32,840 nt of DNA from CAZQEZ01 sp964592475 (lineage in GTDB: Bacteria; Bacteroidota; Bacteroidia; Cytophagales; Cyclobacteriaceae): NCBI GenBank assembly GCA_964592475.1, contig CAZQEZ010000041.1, positions 1-32,840 on the forward strand, written 5' to 3'. Position 1 is the stretch's first letter. The number at the start of each line of letters is the position of its first letter. The notes under the pieces were generated by a model. The model ran no database searches, had not been told where the DNA came from, and saw only the letters and a list, made by a program, of their open reading frames with translations. Shown piece after piece: positions 16,696-24,413 of the stretch. Made by a program: the position numbers and the translations under genes.

Positions 16696-18042
16696 TTAAT
16701 ATTTAAATACCTTGCCACCTGCAAGTACTTCCTGATTTTTTTCATCAAAGGTAACATATTCGCCGGTGCGTAAGGCAGCAGTCACCATTATATTAGCAAT
16801 GGAGTGATTATAGCCTGCCATTACATCAGCATGTGGTTTCTTACGATCCCGCACACTTTCCATCCAATTGAGCATGTGCCTGGATGTCATGTTATCAGCT
16901 CCTGTGTCGGCGCTTGTTACGGCTTTAGATTTACTTTCAGAAAGTGAAAACGAATCTAGTTTATTAGGCTCCATGTCCATAGCAGAAGCATGTCTTTCAT
17001 TAAGCCCACCTTCATCCGTTACCATGTTGGTTGATAAGTCTAAAGTACCGCCATTGGAATAGTAAATTTCTTTCACCCCTCCGGCAGAGTTTGTGAATCG
17101 GGAAGAGTAAACAACCTGAAAGCCTTTACTTTTGTCATCAAGTGGACCATAATCAAAAACTGCGGTCATGGTATCGTAATTAGTTCTGCCGTCTTTCCAA
17201 AGGTAAATACCACCATTAGCAGCTACACTTCGAGGATGAGGATAACCGCTAAACCAGTGAACTGTATCGATTTGATGAGACATCCATTGTCCGGGAATGC
17301 CGGAAGAATATGGCCAGAACAGGCGATACTCCAGATACTTTCTTGGGTCCCATTCTTCATAGGGTCTGTTCATTAAATAACGTTTCCAGTCAGTATCTTC
17401 CTTTTTAATTGTTGAAGTTAAATGTGGTAATCTCCAGCGCCCGGGTTGATTAACATTCCAATTCATTTCTACCATTACGATATCACCAAATTTTCCTGAT
17501 TGAATGTAATCTGCTGCATTGTGATAATTACGACCACTTCTGCGCTGAGAACCAACTTGCACAATTTTACCTGATTTTTTTATTGCAGCCAGTGCTTCGC
17601 GGTTATCTGCCATGGTCTCTGCAAATGGTTTTTCGCAATAAACATCCATACCAGCTTCTACGGCCTGTTTTGCATGAAGGGCATGCTGAAAATCTGCTGT
17701 ACTGATAATTACAGCATCTAAATTCTCTTTTTCATAAAGTTCTTCATTATTGCGGGCCACGTTTATTTTTTCACCGGTTTTTTCCTGCATATAGGCTAAA
17801 CACTCATCTCTCCTACGGTTCCATATATCAGACATGGCAGTAATACGAAAATTTTGCTTTTCTGCAAGTCCTGAAAATGCAGGGATCAAGGACCCTTTAG
17901 CTCTATTCGAAAAACCTACTATACCAACATTGATGCGGTCATTAGCACCCAATATGCTACCATAGCTTTTGGCACTGAAACCAACGGCTAACCCAGCTGA
18001 ACCTAGCGCAGCTTTCTTTAAAAAGTTTCTTCTATCTTCCAT
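16696..18042 (-). CDS. Tat-exported Gfo/Idh/MocA family oxidoreductase
   Basis: 448 residues. The N-terminus has a twin-arginine signal: RRNFLKKAA at 4-12, then a hydrophobic stretch. A Rossmann domain follows (NVGIVGFSNRAKG near 38-50, DIW at 72-74) with the family motif EKP at 137-139 (VYCEKPFAET). The C-terminal alpha-beta domain includes WNVNQPGRWRLP and WMSHQIDTVHWFSGYPHP, the latter with the H-Q-x-D-x-x-H-W arrangement expected of the active site. Tat export implies folding with tightly held NAD(P) in the cytosol, as in glucose-fructose oxidoreductase. Likely substrate: a sugar or glycoside in the periplasm. It heads an operon with the DUF6807 lipoprotein. Confidence 0.92.
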   Translation of the reverse strand: MEDRRNFLKKAALGSAGLAVGFSAKSYGSILGANDRINVGIVGFSNRAKGSLIPAFSGLAEKQNFRITAMSDIWNRRRDECLAYMQEKTGEKINVARNNEELYEKENLDAVIISTADFQHALHAKQAVEAGMDVYCEKPFAETMADNREALAAIKKSGKIVQVGSQRRSGRNYHNAADYIQSGKFGDIVMVEMNWNVNQPGRWRLPHLTSTIKKEDTDWKRYLMNRPYEEWDPRKYLEYRLFWPYSSGIPGQWMSHQIDTVHWFSGYPHPRSVAANGGIYLWKDGRTNYDTMTAVFDYGPLDDKSKGFQVVYSSRFTNSAGGVKEIYYSNGGTLDLSTNMVTDEGGLNERHASAMDMEPNKLDSFSLSESKSKAVTSADTGADNMTSRHMLNWMESVRDRKKPHADVMAGYNHSIANIMVTAALRTGEYVTFDEKNQEVLAGGKVFKY

Positions 18043-18234
18043 AATTTAATAAAGTTTATAACGATTTTCTATTTTTTTGATAAAATTAAGTAAAAAATAG
18101 CAATGCACACGTAAACAATTGCCTTAATTTTCATTTCACCGTTATAAAATAAATGAATGAGATTTTATAAACTAACGTTGAACACCAAGCTTGAAGATAT
18201 AAGAATTTATTTTTTTATATGTGGCATGTATAAC

Positions 18235-18242
18235 TATTTTTG
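18235..18242 (+). promoter_or_regulatory. Probable -7 box for nadE
   Basis: TATTTTTG fits TAnnTTTG and would start transcription near 18249, 12 bases before the ATG at 18261. This supports that ATG over the TTG at 18240, which lies inside the box. No TTG at the -33 position. Confidence 0.5.
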
Positions 18243-18260
18243 CCACTTAACAACACGATC

Positions 18261-20135
18261 ATGAATAAAGAAATAAAAGTAGCTGCTTGTCAGATGCATA
18301 TTGAACCAGGAAACCCTGCCCTAAATAGTGCGACAATTATTAAAGAAATTACTAAAGCTATTGCCAATGGAGATGACATAATCGTTTTTCCGGAAATGGC
18401 TGTACCGGGATATCTTTTGGGTGATGAATGGGAAAATGAGGCATTCGTGAGGGATTGTGTTTTATATGATCAAGAAATAATAGCAGCCACTAAAGGTGTC
18501 ACCGCCATTTGGGGAAATGTAAGCATAGATGAAGAAAAGGTGGGTGAAGATGGAAGAGTGAGAAAATACAATGCCGCTATAGTAGCTCAAGATGGACGAC
18601 AATTAGGCATATCGTATAAAACACTAATGCCTAAATACAGGGAATTTGATGATGAACGCTATTTTTACTCTTTGCGCAAAATGGCACAAGATAGCCATCG
18701 GCAGCTCAAAGATTATCTTAACCCCTACCTTATTGAATTAAATAGTAAGCAACGGAAAGTTGGAGTAAGTCTTTGTGAAGATATGTGGAACGATGATTAT
18801 ACGTTAAATCCTATCCAAACTTTGCTGGATAATGGAGCAGAATTTATAATTAACATTTCATGCTCTCCCTGGACCTGGCGAAAAAATGACAAAAGACACC
18901 GGGTAGTACGAGAGAGAATAAAAAGCAATCCGGTACCTTTTATTTATGTAAATAATGTAGGCTCCCAAAACAATGGGAAAAACATATTCCTTTTTGATGG
19001 CAGCAGCACATTTTACAATCCGGATGGAAGCCTGGCAAAAGTAGCTGCCGGATATAAGGCTGAACAACTGAGGCATACAATTTTTGCAGAAAAGCAAAAA
19101 GCAGATATAAACGCGCAGCTGAGCCCCGGACAAGATAAAGAAGAGCTATTGCAAGGCCTCATTCATGGAATTCGTGATTTTTATAAAAAAATAGGAGCAA
19201 AAAAAACCGTAATCGGTATTAGCGGTGGCATAGATTCTTCGTTAAGTGCCGCTTTATTTGCCCAAGCATTAGGGGGCGAAAATATTTATGCTATCAATAT
19301 GCCTTCAATGTATAACTCCGAAACCACTAAAAGTGCGGCTCGTAAGCTAGCCCAAAATCTTGGACTTAATTACACCGTTATTCCCATTCAACATTCTTAC
19401 GAATACACGGTAGATCAACTCAACGATACCAGTTTTACCCGTTTAGATGGTTCTGATTTTATTACCAAAGTACAACTTTCACAATTGAACAAGGAAAATA
19501 TACAAGCAAGGGACAGAGGTTCGCGTGTATTGGCAGGAGTTGCCTCTGCTTTAGGTGCAGTATTTATTAATAATGGCAATAAAACTGAAACTGCCCTCGG
19601 CTACTCTACATTGTATGGGGATGTGAATGGCGCTTTGGCGCCTTTAGCTGATTTATATAAAATGGAAGTGTATGAGCTGGGCAAATACATCAATGAAAAA
19701 GCAGGTAAGGAACTTATACCGCAGGAAATATTTGATATACCAGCCTCGGCTGAATTGAGTGAAGAACATAAAGTAGACGAGGGCAAAGGTGACCCAATTA
19801 TTTATCCTTATCATGACAAGCTTATGCGAGCTTTTGTAGAGTTTCGGTTAGATCCTCAAAACCTCCTGGAGTTTTATAAAGATGGAACGTTGTCAGAAAA
19901 GCTGCATTTTGATAAGGCTCTTTTACAAAAACATTTTGATACCCCGGCAAAATTTATTGATGATCTCGAACACAAATGGAAGTTATTTAAAATTAATTAT
20001 TTTAAACGGATTCAGGCACCTCCAATATTTGCGGTTAGCAGGAGAGCTTTCGGCTTTGACTTGAGAGAGTCTCAAAACAATATCTATTTTACTAAAAAAT
20101 ACTTACAATTGAAATCCGAACTACTGAAGCAATAG
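18261..20135 (+). CDS. nadE: Glutamine-dependent NAD+ synthetase
   Basis: 624 residues from the ATG at 18261, the two-domain type. The N-terminal nitrilase-like amidase (about 1-275) shows the catalytic triad: Glu45 in FPEMAVPGY, Lys120 in YKTLMPKYREFDDERYF and Cys172 in VSLCEDMWND. The C-terminal synthetase domain has the ATP-pyrophosphatase P-loop SGGIDSS at 321-327, then NNGNKTETALGYSTLYGD, and a closing segment with YFKRIQAPP. It uses glutamine ammonia and ATP to amidate nicotinic acid adenine dinucleotide, the last step to NAD+, in the cytosol. nadA lies 2 kb downstream but in a separate unit. Convergent with the HAD gene, 16 nt between stops. Confidence 0.97.
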   Translation: MNKEIKVAACQMHIEPGNPALNSATIIKEITKAIANGDDIIVFPEMAVPGYLLGDEWENEAFVRDCVLYDQEIIAATKGVTAIWGNVSIDEEKVGEDGRVRKYNAAIVAQDGRQLGISYKTLMPKYREFDDERYFYSLRKMAQDSHRQLKDYLNPYLIELNSKQRKVGVSLCEDMWNDDYTLNPIQTLLDNGAEFIINISCSPWTWRKNDKRHRVVRERIKSNPVPFIYVNNVGSQNNGKNIFLFDGSSTFYNPDGSLAKVAAGYKAEQLRHTIFAEKQKADINAQLSPGQDKEELLQGLIHGIRDFYKKIGAKKTVIGISGGIDSSLSAALFAQALGGENIYAINMPSMYNSETTKSAARKLAQNLGLNYTVIPIQHSYEYTVDQLNDTSFTRLDGSDFITKVQLSQLNKENIQARDRGSRVLAGVASALGAVFINNGNKTETALGYSTLYGDVNGALAPLADLYKMEVYELGKYINEKAGKELIPQEIFDIPASAELSEEHKVDEGKGDPIIYPYHDKLMRAFVEFRLDPQNLLEFYKDGTLSEKLHFDKALLQKHFDTPAKFIDDLEHKWKLFKINYFKRIQAPPIFAVSRRAFGFDLRESQNNIYFTKKYLQLKSELLKQ

Positions 20136-20151
20136 TTTATTTGATTAAAAA

Positions 20152-20889
20152 TTATTCAGTTATATTAAGTTCTTTTAAAGAGGCAACCACTTTATCAGCA
20201 CCATTTTCTTTTAACTTATCATGTAACTTTTCATCCCTTTCCATGCCTACAACTAAAGCAAAATCCCCTTTTGCACCGGCTTTGACGCCTGCAATTGCAT
20301 CTTCTACAATAAAGGCTTGCTGGCTATCTACCTGTAGTTCGCGGGCAGCTTCTAAAAATATATCTGGTTCGGGTTTTCCTGCTATATTCCTTTTTTCAGA
20401 TTCCACACCGTCTACAATGGCATCGAATAAATCGATTATCCCAGCACTTTTTAATACTGGCTTACAATTTTTGCTGGACGAAATTACAGCCACTTTTAAT
20501 CCTTTTGCCTTCCATTCTTTTATTTTTTCAATTGTATCCGGAAATGGTGAAACACCTTTTTCCTCCAGGGCTTCTTGAAAAAACTCATTTTTTCTATTGC
20601 CCAAGCCACAAATGGTTTCTTGCTGAGGATCATCTTCTTTGTTGCCATAAGGCAATTCAATATTTTTAGACTGTAAAAAAGAATTCACTCCTTCATATCG
20701 GGGCTTTCCATCAAGGTATTTTTTATAATCCTTTTCAATTGAGAATTCAGGATATGTAGATTTGTTAGCCTCTTTTCGCTGCAGGTTATATTCGTCAAAG
20801 AGTTTTTTCCAGGCATTGGCGTGAATGCTGGCGGTTTGTGTAATTACACCATCAAGATCTAGAATTGCGGCTTTTATTTTATTATTCAT
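20152..20889 (-). CDS. HAD-IA hydrolase, beta-phosphoglucomutase-like
   Basis: 245 residues from the ATG at 20889; an ATG three codons upstream (20898) is equally possible. HAD motif I is DLDGVIT (Asp11, Asp13), the cap domain spans about residues 18-95, motif II is VISSSKN, motif III the lysine in AGKPEPDIF, and motif IV FIVEDAIAGVKAG. The DLDGVIT start and the ED-A-x-AG-x-x-A-x-AG motif are typical of beta-phosphoglucomutases and close phosphatases. It could isomerise beta-glucose-1-phosphate or dephosphorylate a sugar phosphate. No GH65 phosphorylase is beside it; a GH15 enzyme is about 6 kb away, which is suggestive but not evidence of a link. Confidence 0.88.
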   Translation of the reverse strand: MNNKIKAAILDLDGVITQTASIHANAWKKLFDEYNLQRKEANKSTYPEFSIEKDYKKYLDGKPRYEGVNSFLQSKNIELPYGNKEDDPQQETICGLGNRKNEFFQEALEEKGVSPFPDTIEKIKEWKAKGLKVAVISSSKNCKPVLKSAGIIDLFDAIVDGVESEKRNIAGKPEPDIFLEAARELQVDSQQAFIVEDAIAGVKAGAKGDFALVVGMERDEKLHDKLKENGADKVVASLKELNITE

Positions 20890-21045
20890 GGTTTGCATTT
20901 TATAAAATTAACCTGTGCATCGAATGATTGTTAAATGTTCATCTAATAGGCTTGAGATGTGATTTACTAGTAAATAATCATATTAAACAAAGTAAATCTC
21001 AAAATCATCATGAATTAAAAACTGTACAATATGAAGCTGTTTTAC

Positions 21046-21053
21046 TATATTTG
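21046..21053 (+). promoter_or_regulatory. -7 box upstream of rpsTHX
   Basis: TATATTTG fits TAnnTTTG. Transcription would start near 21059, giving a 25-nt leader before the THX ATG. A CTG 21 bases upstream is one mismatch from the TTG -33 element. Confidence 0.6.
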
Positions 21054-21083
21054 CAGCCATTTTTAATTAATAAAAAAACGACA

Positions 21084-21206
21084 ATGGGAAAAGGAGATAA
21101 AAAAACTAAAAAAGGTAAAATCGTGACAGGCTCATACGGCAACAGCCGCAAAAAAGACGATAATAAGAAAAAGTCGAATAAGAAAAGTGTAAAAAAAGAA
21201 GATTAG
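21084..21206 (+). CDS. rpsTHX: 30S ribosomal protein THX
   Basis: 40 residues from the ATG at 21084, starting MGKGDKKTKKGKIVTGSYGN and ending in a lysine-rich tail. The GKGDKK-x-x-x-GKI start and the G-S-Y-G-x-S/T-R segment are the THX (bTHX) signature, the small basic protein that stabilises the 30S head near the 16S rRNA. An open frame runs upstream to 20928 but crosses the promoter and has no family similarity. It heads a likely transcription unit with the CYTH, cupin, nadA and U32 genes. Confidence 0.88.
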   Translation: MGKGDKKTKKGKIVTGSYGNSRKKDDNKKKSNKKSVKKED

Positions 21207-21233
21207 TTTTTTTATAATTTCAAATTTTGCAGA

Positions 21234-21698
21234 ATGCCACTTGAAATTGAAAGAAAATATTTGGTAAGTAACTTGCCAGATGGGTGGCAAGAGCAACGAC
21301 ATGAGATTATAGCCCAAGGTTATCTATTCAATACAGAAGCCGGAGTAGTAAGAATAAGGCAAAAAGGAGATTATTTTTATCAAACAATTAAAAAGAGTGG
21401 AAAACTTATACGGGAAGAGATTGAGTTTTCTCTTTCTGAAAGTCAATTTCAATATCTCTGGCCTTATACAATAAATAACAGGATAAGTAAAACGCGCTAT
21501 TATTTTTCTTTCAAGTCCTACACCATCGAAGTGGATCTTTTTGCTGGCGATTTAGAAGGTTTGATACTGGCTGAAGTAGAATTTCCTAGTGAAAAGGAAA
21601 GCAATCAATTTAAACCTCCCGATTGGTTTGACATAGATGTAACCATGGATGAGCGATATTATAACAGCTATTTAGCAACTCACGGACTTCCAAGCTAA
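21234..21698 (+). CDS. CYTH domain protein (triphosphate tunnel metalloenzyme family)
   Basis: 154 residues. The N-terminal ExExK motif reads EIERK at residues 4-8 (Glu4, Glu6, Lys8), followed by YLVSNLP. Other tunnel-lining positions are visible: VVRIRQKGDYFYQTIKKSG, REEIEF, ISKTRYYF, YTIEVDLFAGDLEGLILAEVEF and TMDERYYNSYLA. These are the eight-stranded tunnel strands in order. Bacterial single-domain members mostly hydrolyse inorganic triphosphate or nucleoside triphosphates with a divalent metal; some have other roles, so no narrower substrate is given. Located 27 nt after THX and 7 nt before the cupin gene. Confidence 0.92.
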   Translation: MPLEIERKYLVSNLPDGWQEQRHEIIAQGYLFNTEAGVVRIRQKGDYFYQTIKKSGKLIREEIEFSLSESQFQYLWPYTINNRISKTRYYFSFKSYTIEVDLFAGDLEGLILAEVEFPSEKESNQFKPPDWFDIDVTMDERYYNSYLATHGLPS

Positions 21699-21705
21699 CA
21701 ATATT

Positions 21706-22071
21706 ATGGCAAAATTATTTGATTCACCCACGCGCATTCAAGCCGCGGGCAACAAGCCCAAAATAATTGATGAATTTATTGGCCGGGTTAATTCCAGCGA
21801 TGATAAATTAAGTATTGCCCGCATGCAAAGTCCATGTGGATGGCTTGAACCAGCCCAAACACCAGAATTTGACGAATACACGGTAGTACTTAAGGGGGCA
21901 CTGCTGGTAAAAACCAAAGAACAAACCATCGAGGTAAAAGCTGGCCAGGCTATTTTGGCATCGGCAGGAGAATGGGTACAATACAGTACGCCTCATCCTG
22001 ACGGAGCAGAATACATCGCGGTATGTTTACCCGCTTTCTCTCCCGATACCGTGCACAGAGAAGAAAAATAA
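21706..22071 (+). CDS. Cupin domain protein
   Basis: 121 residues forming one small cupin barrel. The pattern FDEYTVVLKGALLVKTKEQ, a turn with VKAGQAILASAGEWVQYSTP and then AEYIAVCLPAFSP is the two-motif cupin layout; Glu residues replace some of the usual histidines, so metal binding is uncertain. The second-motif cysteine (AVCLPAF) is noticeable. Related proteins are labelled ethanolamine-utilisation-like or general cupins. It follows the CYTH gene by 7 nt and precedes nadA by 55 nt. The substrate cannot be predicted. Confidence 0.85.
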   Translation: MAKLFDSPTRIQAAGNKPKIIDEFIGRVNSSDDKLSIARMQSPCGWLEPAQTPEFDEYTVVLKGALLVKTKEQTIEVKAGQAILASAGEWVQYSTPHPDGAEYIAVCLPAFSPDTVHREEK

Positions 22072-22114
22072 TGAATTTTTAACAATAATATTGCGTTAAT
22101 CGTTTACCATTGAA

Positions 22115-22126
22115 AAAGGAGAAAAA
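22115..22126 (+). promoter_or_regulatory. Strong Shine-Dalgarno before nadA
   Basis: AAAGGAG lies 6 bases before the nadA ATG. It stands out because the other starts in the window lack a Shine-Dalgarno sequence, and it supports the ATG at 22127. Confidence 0.6.
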
Positions 22127-23113
22127 ATGATTACAGATATAGATCAACTGGTAGAAGAACATGGGTTTGTAAAGCAAAAAAACAGAGAAGATGTTGATTA
22201 TATAGCAGAAATAAAACGTCTGAAAGAGGAAAAAAACGCGGTTATTTTAGGTCACTATTATATAACAGGTGACCTGCAAGATATTTCTGATTTTTTAGGC
22301 GATAGCCTGGCACTTGCTCAACAAGCTGCTAATACCGAGGCTGATATGATCGTGTTTTTAGGCGTACATTTCATGGCAGAGACAGCTAAAATTTTAAATC
22401 CTGATAAAAAAGTGATAATTCCGGATTTAAATGCAGGTTGCTCTTTAGCAGAAGCAGCTCCGGCAGATGAGTTTGCCAAATTCAAAGAGCAACATCCTGG
22501 CCACGAGGTTATTAGTTACATCAATTGTACAGCTGCCATCAAAGCACTTTCCGACGTAATTTGTACCTCATCTAATGCTGTAAAAATAGTAGAGTCTTAT
22601 CCTAAAGATGCTAAGCTTATTTTTGCTCCCGACAAAAATCTGGGGAACTATATCAATAGCTTAACCGGTAGAAACATGGTATTGTGGGATGGAGCATGCA
22701 TGGTACATGAAAAATATTCCTTAGAAAAAATACTGGCAATGAAAGAGCAACATCCTGATGCTGAATTTATAGCCCACCCTGAATGTGAAAAACCAGTACT
22801 TTTAGTAGCAGATTTTATTGGTTCTACCACTGCCTTACTAAAACGCACTCAAAACAGTACTAAAAAGAAATTTATTGTAGCTACAGAAAGTGGTATTTTG
22901 CATCAAATGCAAAAAAATGCACCGGAAAAAATCTATATTCCGGCACCATCTATCGATGCAACTTGTGGTTGCAATGATTGTGCATTTATGAAGCTAAATA
23001 CTATGGAAAAGCTTTACCTCAGTTTAAAATACGAAAAGCCTGATATCAATCTCACTACTGAAATCATGGATCAGGCTCGTAAACCAATTGAAAAAATGTT
23101 GGCCTTGAGCTGA
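22127..23113 (+). CDS. nadA: Quinolinate synthase
   Basis: 328 residues, the typical NadA length. Three related domains each bring conserved pieces: GHYYITGDLQDISDFLGDS near 42-60, GVHFMAETAKILNP at 79-92, LNAGCSLA (Cys105), CTSSNAV, FAPDKNLG, WDGACMVHE (Cys191), HPEC and finally CGCNDCAFMKLNT (Cys285). Cys105, Cys191 and Cys285 are the expected ligands of the [4Fe-4S] cluster. It condenses iminoaspartate with dihydroxyacetone phosphate to quinolinate. No nadB or nadC is in the window. Part of a plus-strand unit from THX to the U32 gene. Confidence 0.97.
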   Translation: MITDIDQLVEEHGFVKQKNREDVDYIAEIKRLKEEKNAVILGHYYITGDLQDISDFLGDSLALAQQAANTEADMIVFLGVHFMAETAKILNPDKKVIIPDLNAGCSLAEAAPADEFAKFKEQHPGHEVISYINCTAAIKALSDVICTSSNAVKIVESYPKDAKLIFAPDKNLGNYINSLTGRNMVLWDGACMVHEKYSLEKILAMKEQHPDAEFIAHPECEKPVLLVADFIGSTTALLKRTQNSTKKKFIVATESGILHQMQKNAPEKIYIPAPSIDATCGCNDCAFMKLNTMEKLYLSLKYEKPDINLTTEIMDQARKPIEKMLALS

Positions 23114-23141
23114 TTTTTACCCATTAGTAAAAATAAAACAA

Positions 23142-24413
23142 TTGACTGAAGTTAGCACATCGAGAGAAGCAGTGGAATTGATGGCTCCTGCCGGAAATTT
23201 TGAGAGCCTGATCGCGGCCATACATTCAGGTGCCAATGCAATTTATTTTGGAGTAGAAAAGTTAAATATGCGCTCTCGTTCTTCTCGCAACTTCACCATA
23301 GCCGATTTACCCAAGATAAGGGATATAACCAGAAAACATAATGTTAAGGCTTATCTTACGCTTAATATAGTACTCTTTGATCAAGAGTTGGAGCAAATGG
23401 AGCAAGTTGTGAATGCTGCTGCACAAGCAAGCATTGATGCAATAATTGCATCAGATATTGCGGTGATTCAATATTGTAGGAAGCAGCAAATACCTGTACA
23501 TATTTCAACCCAAGCTAATATTACTAATATAGCCAGTGTAGCTTTCTACTCAGAGTTTGCTGATGTAATGGTATTGGCCAGAGAGCTCAATCTTGAGCAA
23601 GTTAAATATATTCATGAACAGATAAAAGATAGGCAACTAAAAGGCCCATCAGGTGAGTTGATTCGCCTGGAAATATTCATTCATGGTGCATTATGTATGG
23701 CGATATCTGGTAAATGTTATCTTAGTTTGCATCAGCAAAATGCTTCTGCTAACCGGGGAGAGTGCTTACAAATGTGCCGTCGCGGATATACTGTTACCGA
23801 CAAAGGCTCAGATTTAAGCCTTGATATTGAAAACGAATACATCATGTCGCCTAAAGATTTGTGTACGATAGAATTTTTGGATAAAATAGTTGAGGCCGGA
23901 ATTACCGTTTTAAAAATTGAAGGACGTGCCCGCTCACCGGAATATGTAAAGACTGTCACTTACACATATCATCAAGCATTGGTAGCTATTGCTGAAAATA
24001 ATTATTCCAATGATAAAACTTTGCAATATGTGAAAGATCTATCTACTGTATTCAACCGTGGCTTTTGGAATGGATATTACCTGGGACAGCGATTAGGTGA
24101 ATGGAGCAACAAGTATGGAAATCGTGCCACAACCCGAAAAATATATTTGGGTAAGGGCATGAATTATTTTTCAAACTTAGGTGTGGCTGAATTTCTTATG
24201 GAAACTAAAAGCCTACAAATAGGTGACGTTATCCTAATTACCGGACCTACTACTGGAGTAATTGAAACTACCGTAACCGAAATAAGGATAAACTTGAAAC
24301 AAGTACAAATAGCAAAAAAAGGAGATAGCATTTCAATACCCATCAATAAAAAAGTGAGAAGGTCAGATAAATTATACAAAGTAGTATCGGCAGCTAAAAA
24401 TTTAGAGCAATAA
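23142..24413 (+). CDS. U32 family protein (TrhP/YegQ type)
   Basis: About 413-423 residues. The U32 signature E-x-F-x-HGAxCxxxSGxC is visible: LEIFIHGALCMAISGKCYLS with Cys185 and Cys192, followed by SANRGECLQMCRRGY with Cys208 and Cys212 (numbered from 23142); these four cysteines are the conserved set linked to an iron-sulfur centre. The N-terminus has ELMAPAGNFESLIAAIHSG. No ATG gives the full N-terminus: the TTG at 23142 is used here and the GTG at 23172 (just before ELMAPAG) is as plausible. E. coli TrhP makes 5-hydroxyuridine at tRNA position 34 from prephenate; the same role is likely but related members differ. The stop touches the stop of the convergent kinase gene. Confidence 0.88.
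   Translation: MTEVSTSREAVELMAPAGNFESLIAAIHSGANAIYFGVEKLNMRSRSSRNFTIADLPKIRDITRKHNVKAYLTLNIVLFDQELEQMEQVVNAAAQASIDAIIASDIAVIQYCRKQQIPVHISTQANITNIASVAFYSEFADVMVLARELNLEQVKYIHEQIKDRQLKGPSGELIRLEIFIHGALCMAISGKCYLSLHQQNASANRGECLQMCRRGYTVTDKGSDLSLDIENEYIMSPKDLCTIEFLDKIVEAGITVLKIEGRARSPEYVKTVTYTYHQALVAIAENNYSNDKTLQYVKDLSTVFNRGFWNGYYLGQRLGEWSNKYGNRATTRKIYLGKGMNYFSNLGVAEFLMETKSLQIGDVILITGPTTGVIETTVTEIRINLKQVQIAKKGDSISIPINKKVRRSDKLYKVVSAAKNLEQ

Noticed and set aside
20928..21083. N-terminal extension of the THX frame
   Set aside because: It crosses the TATATTTG box and THX proteins begin at MGKGDKK.
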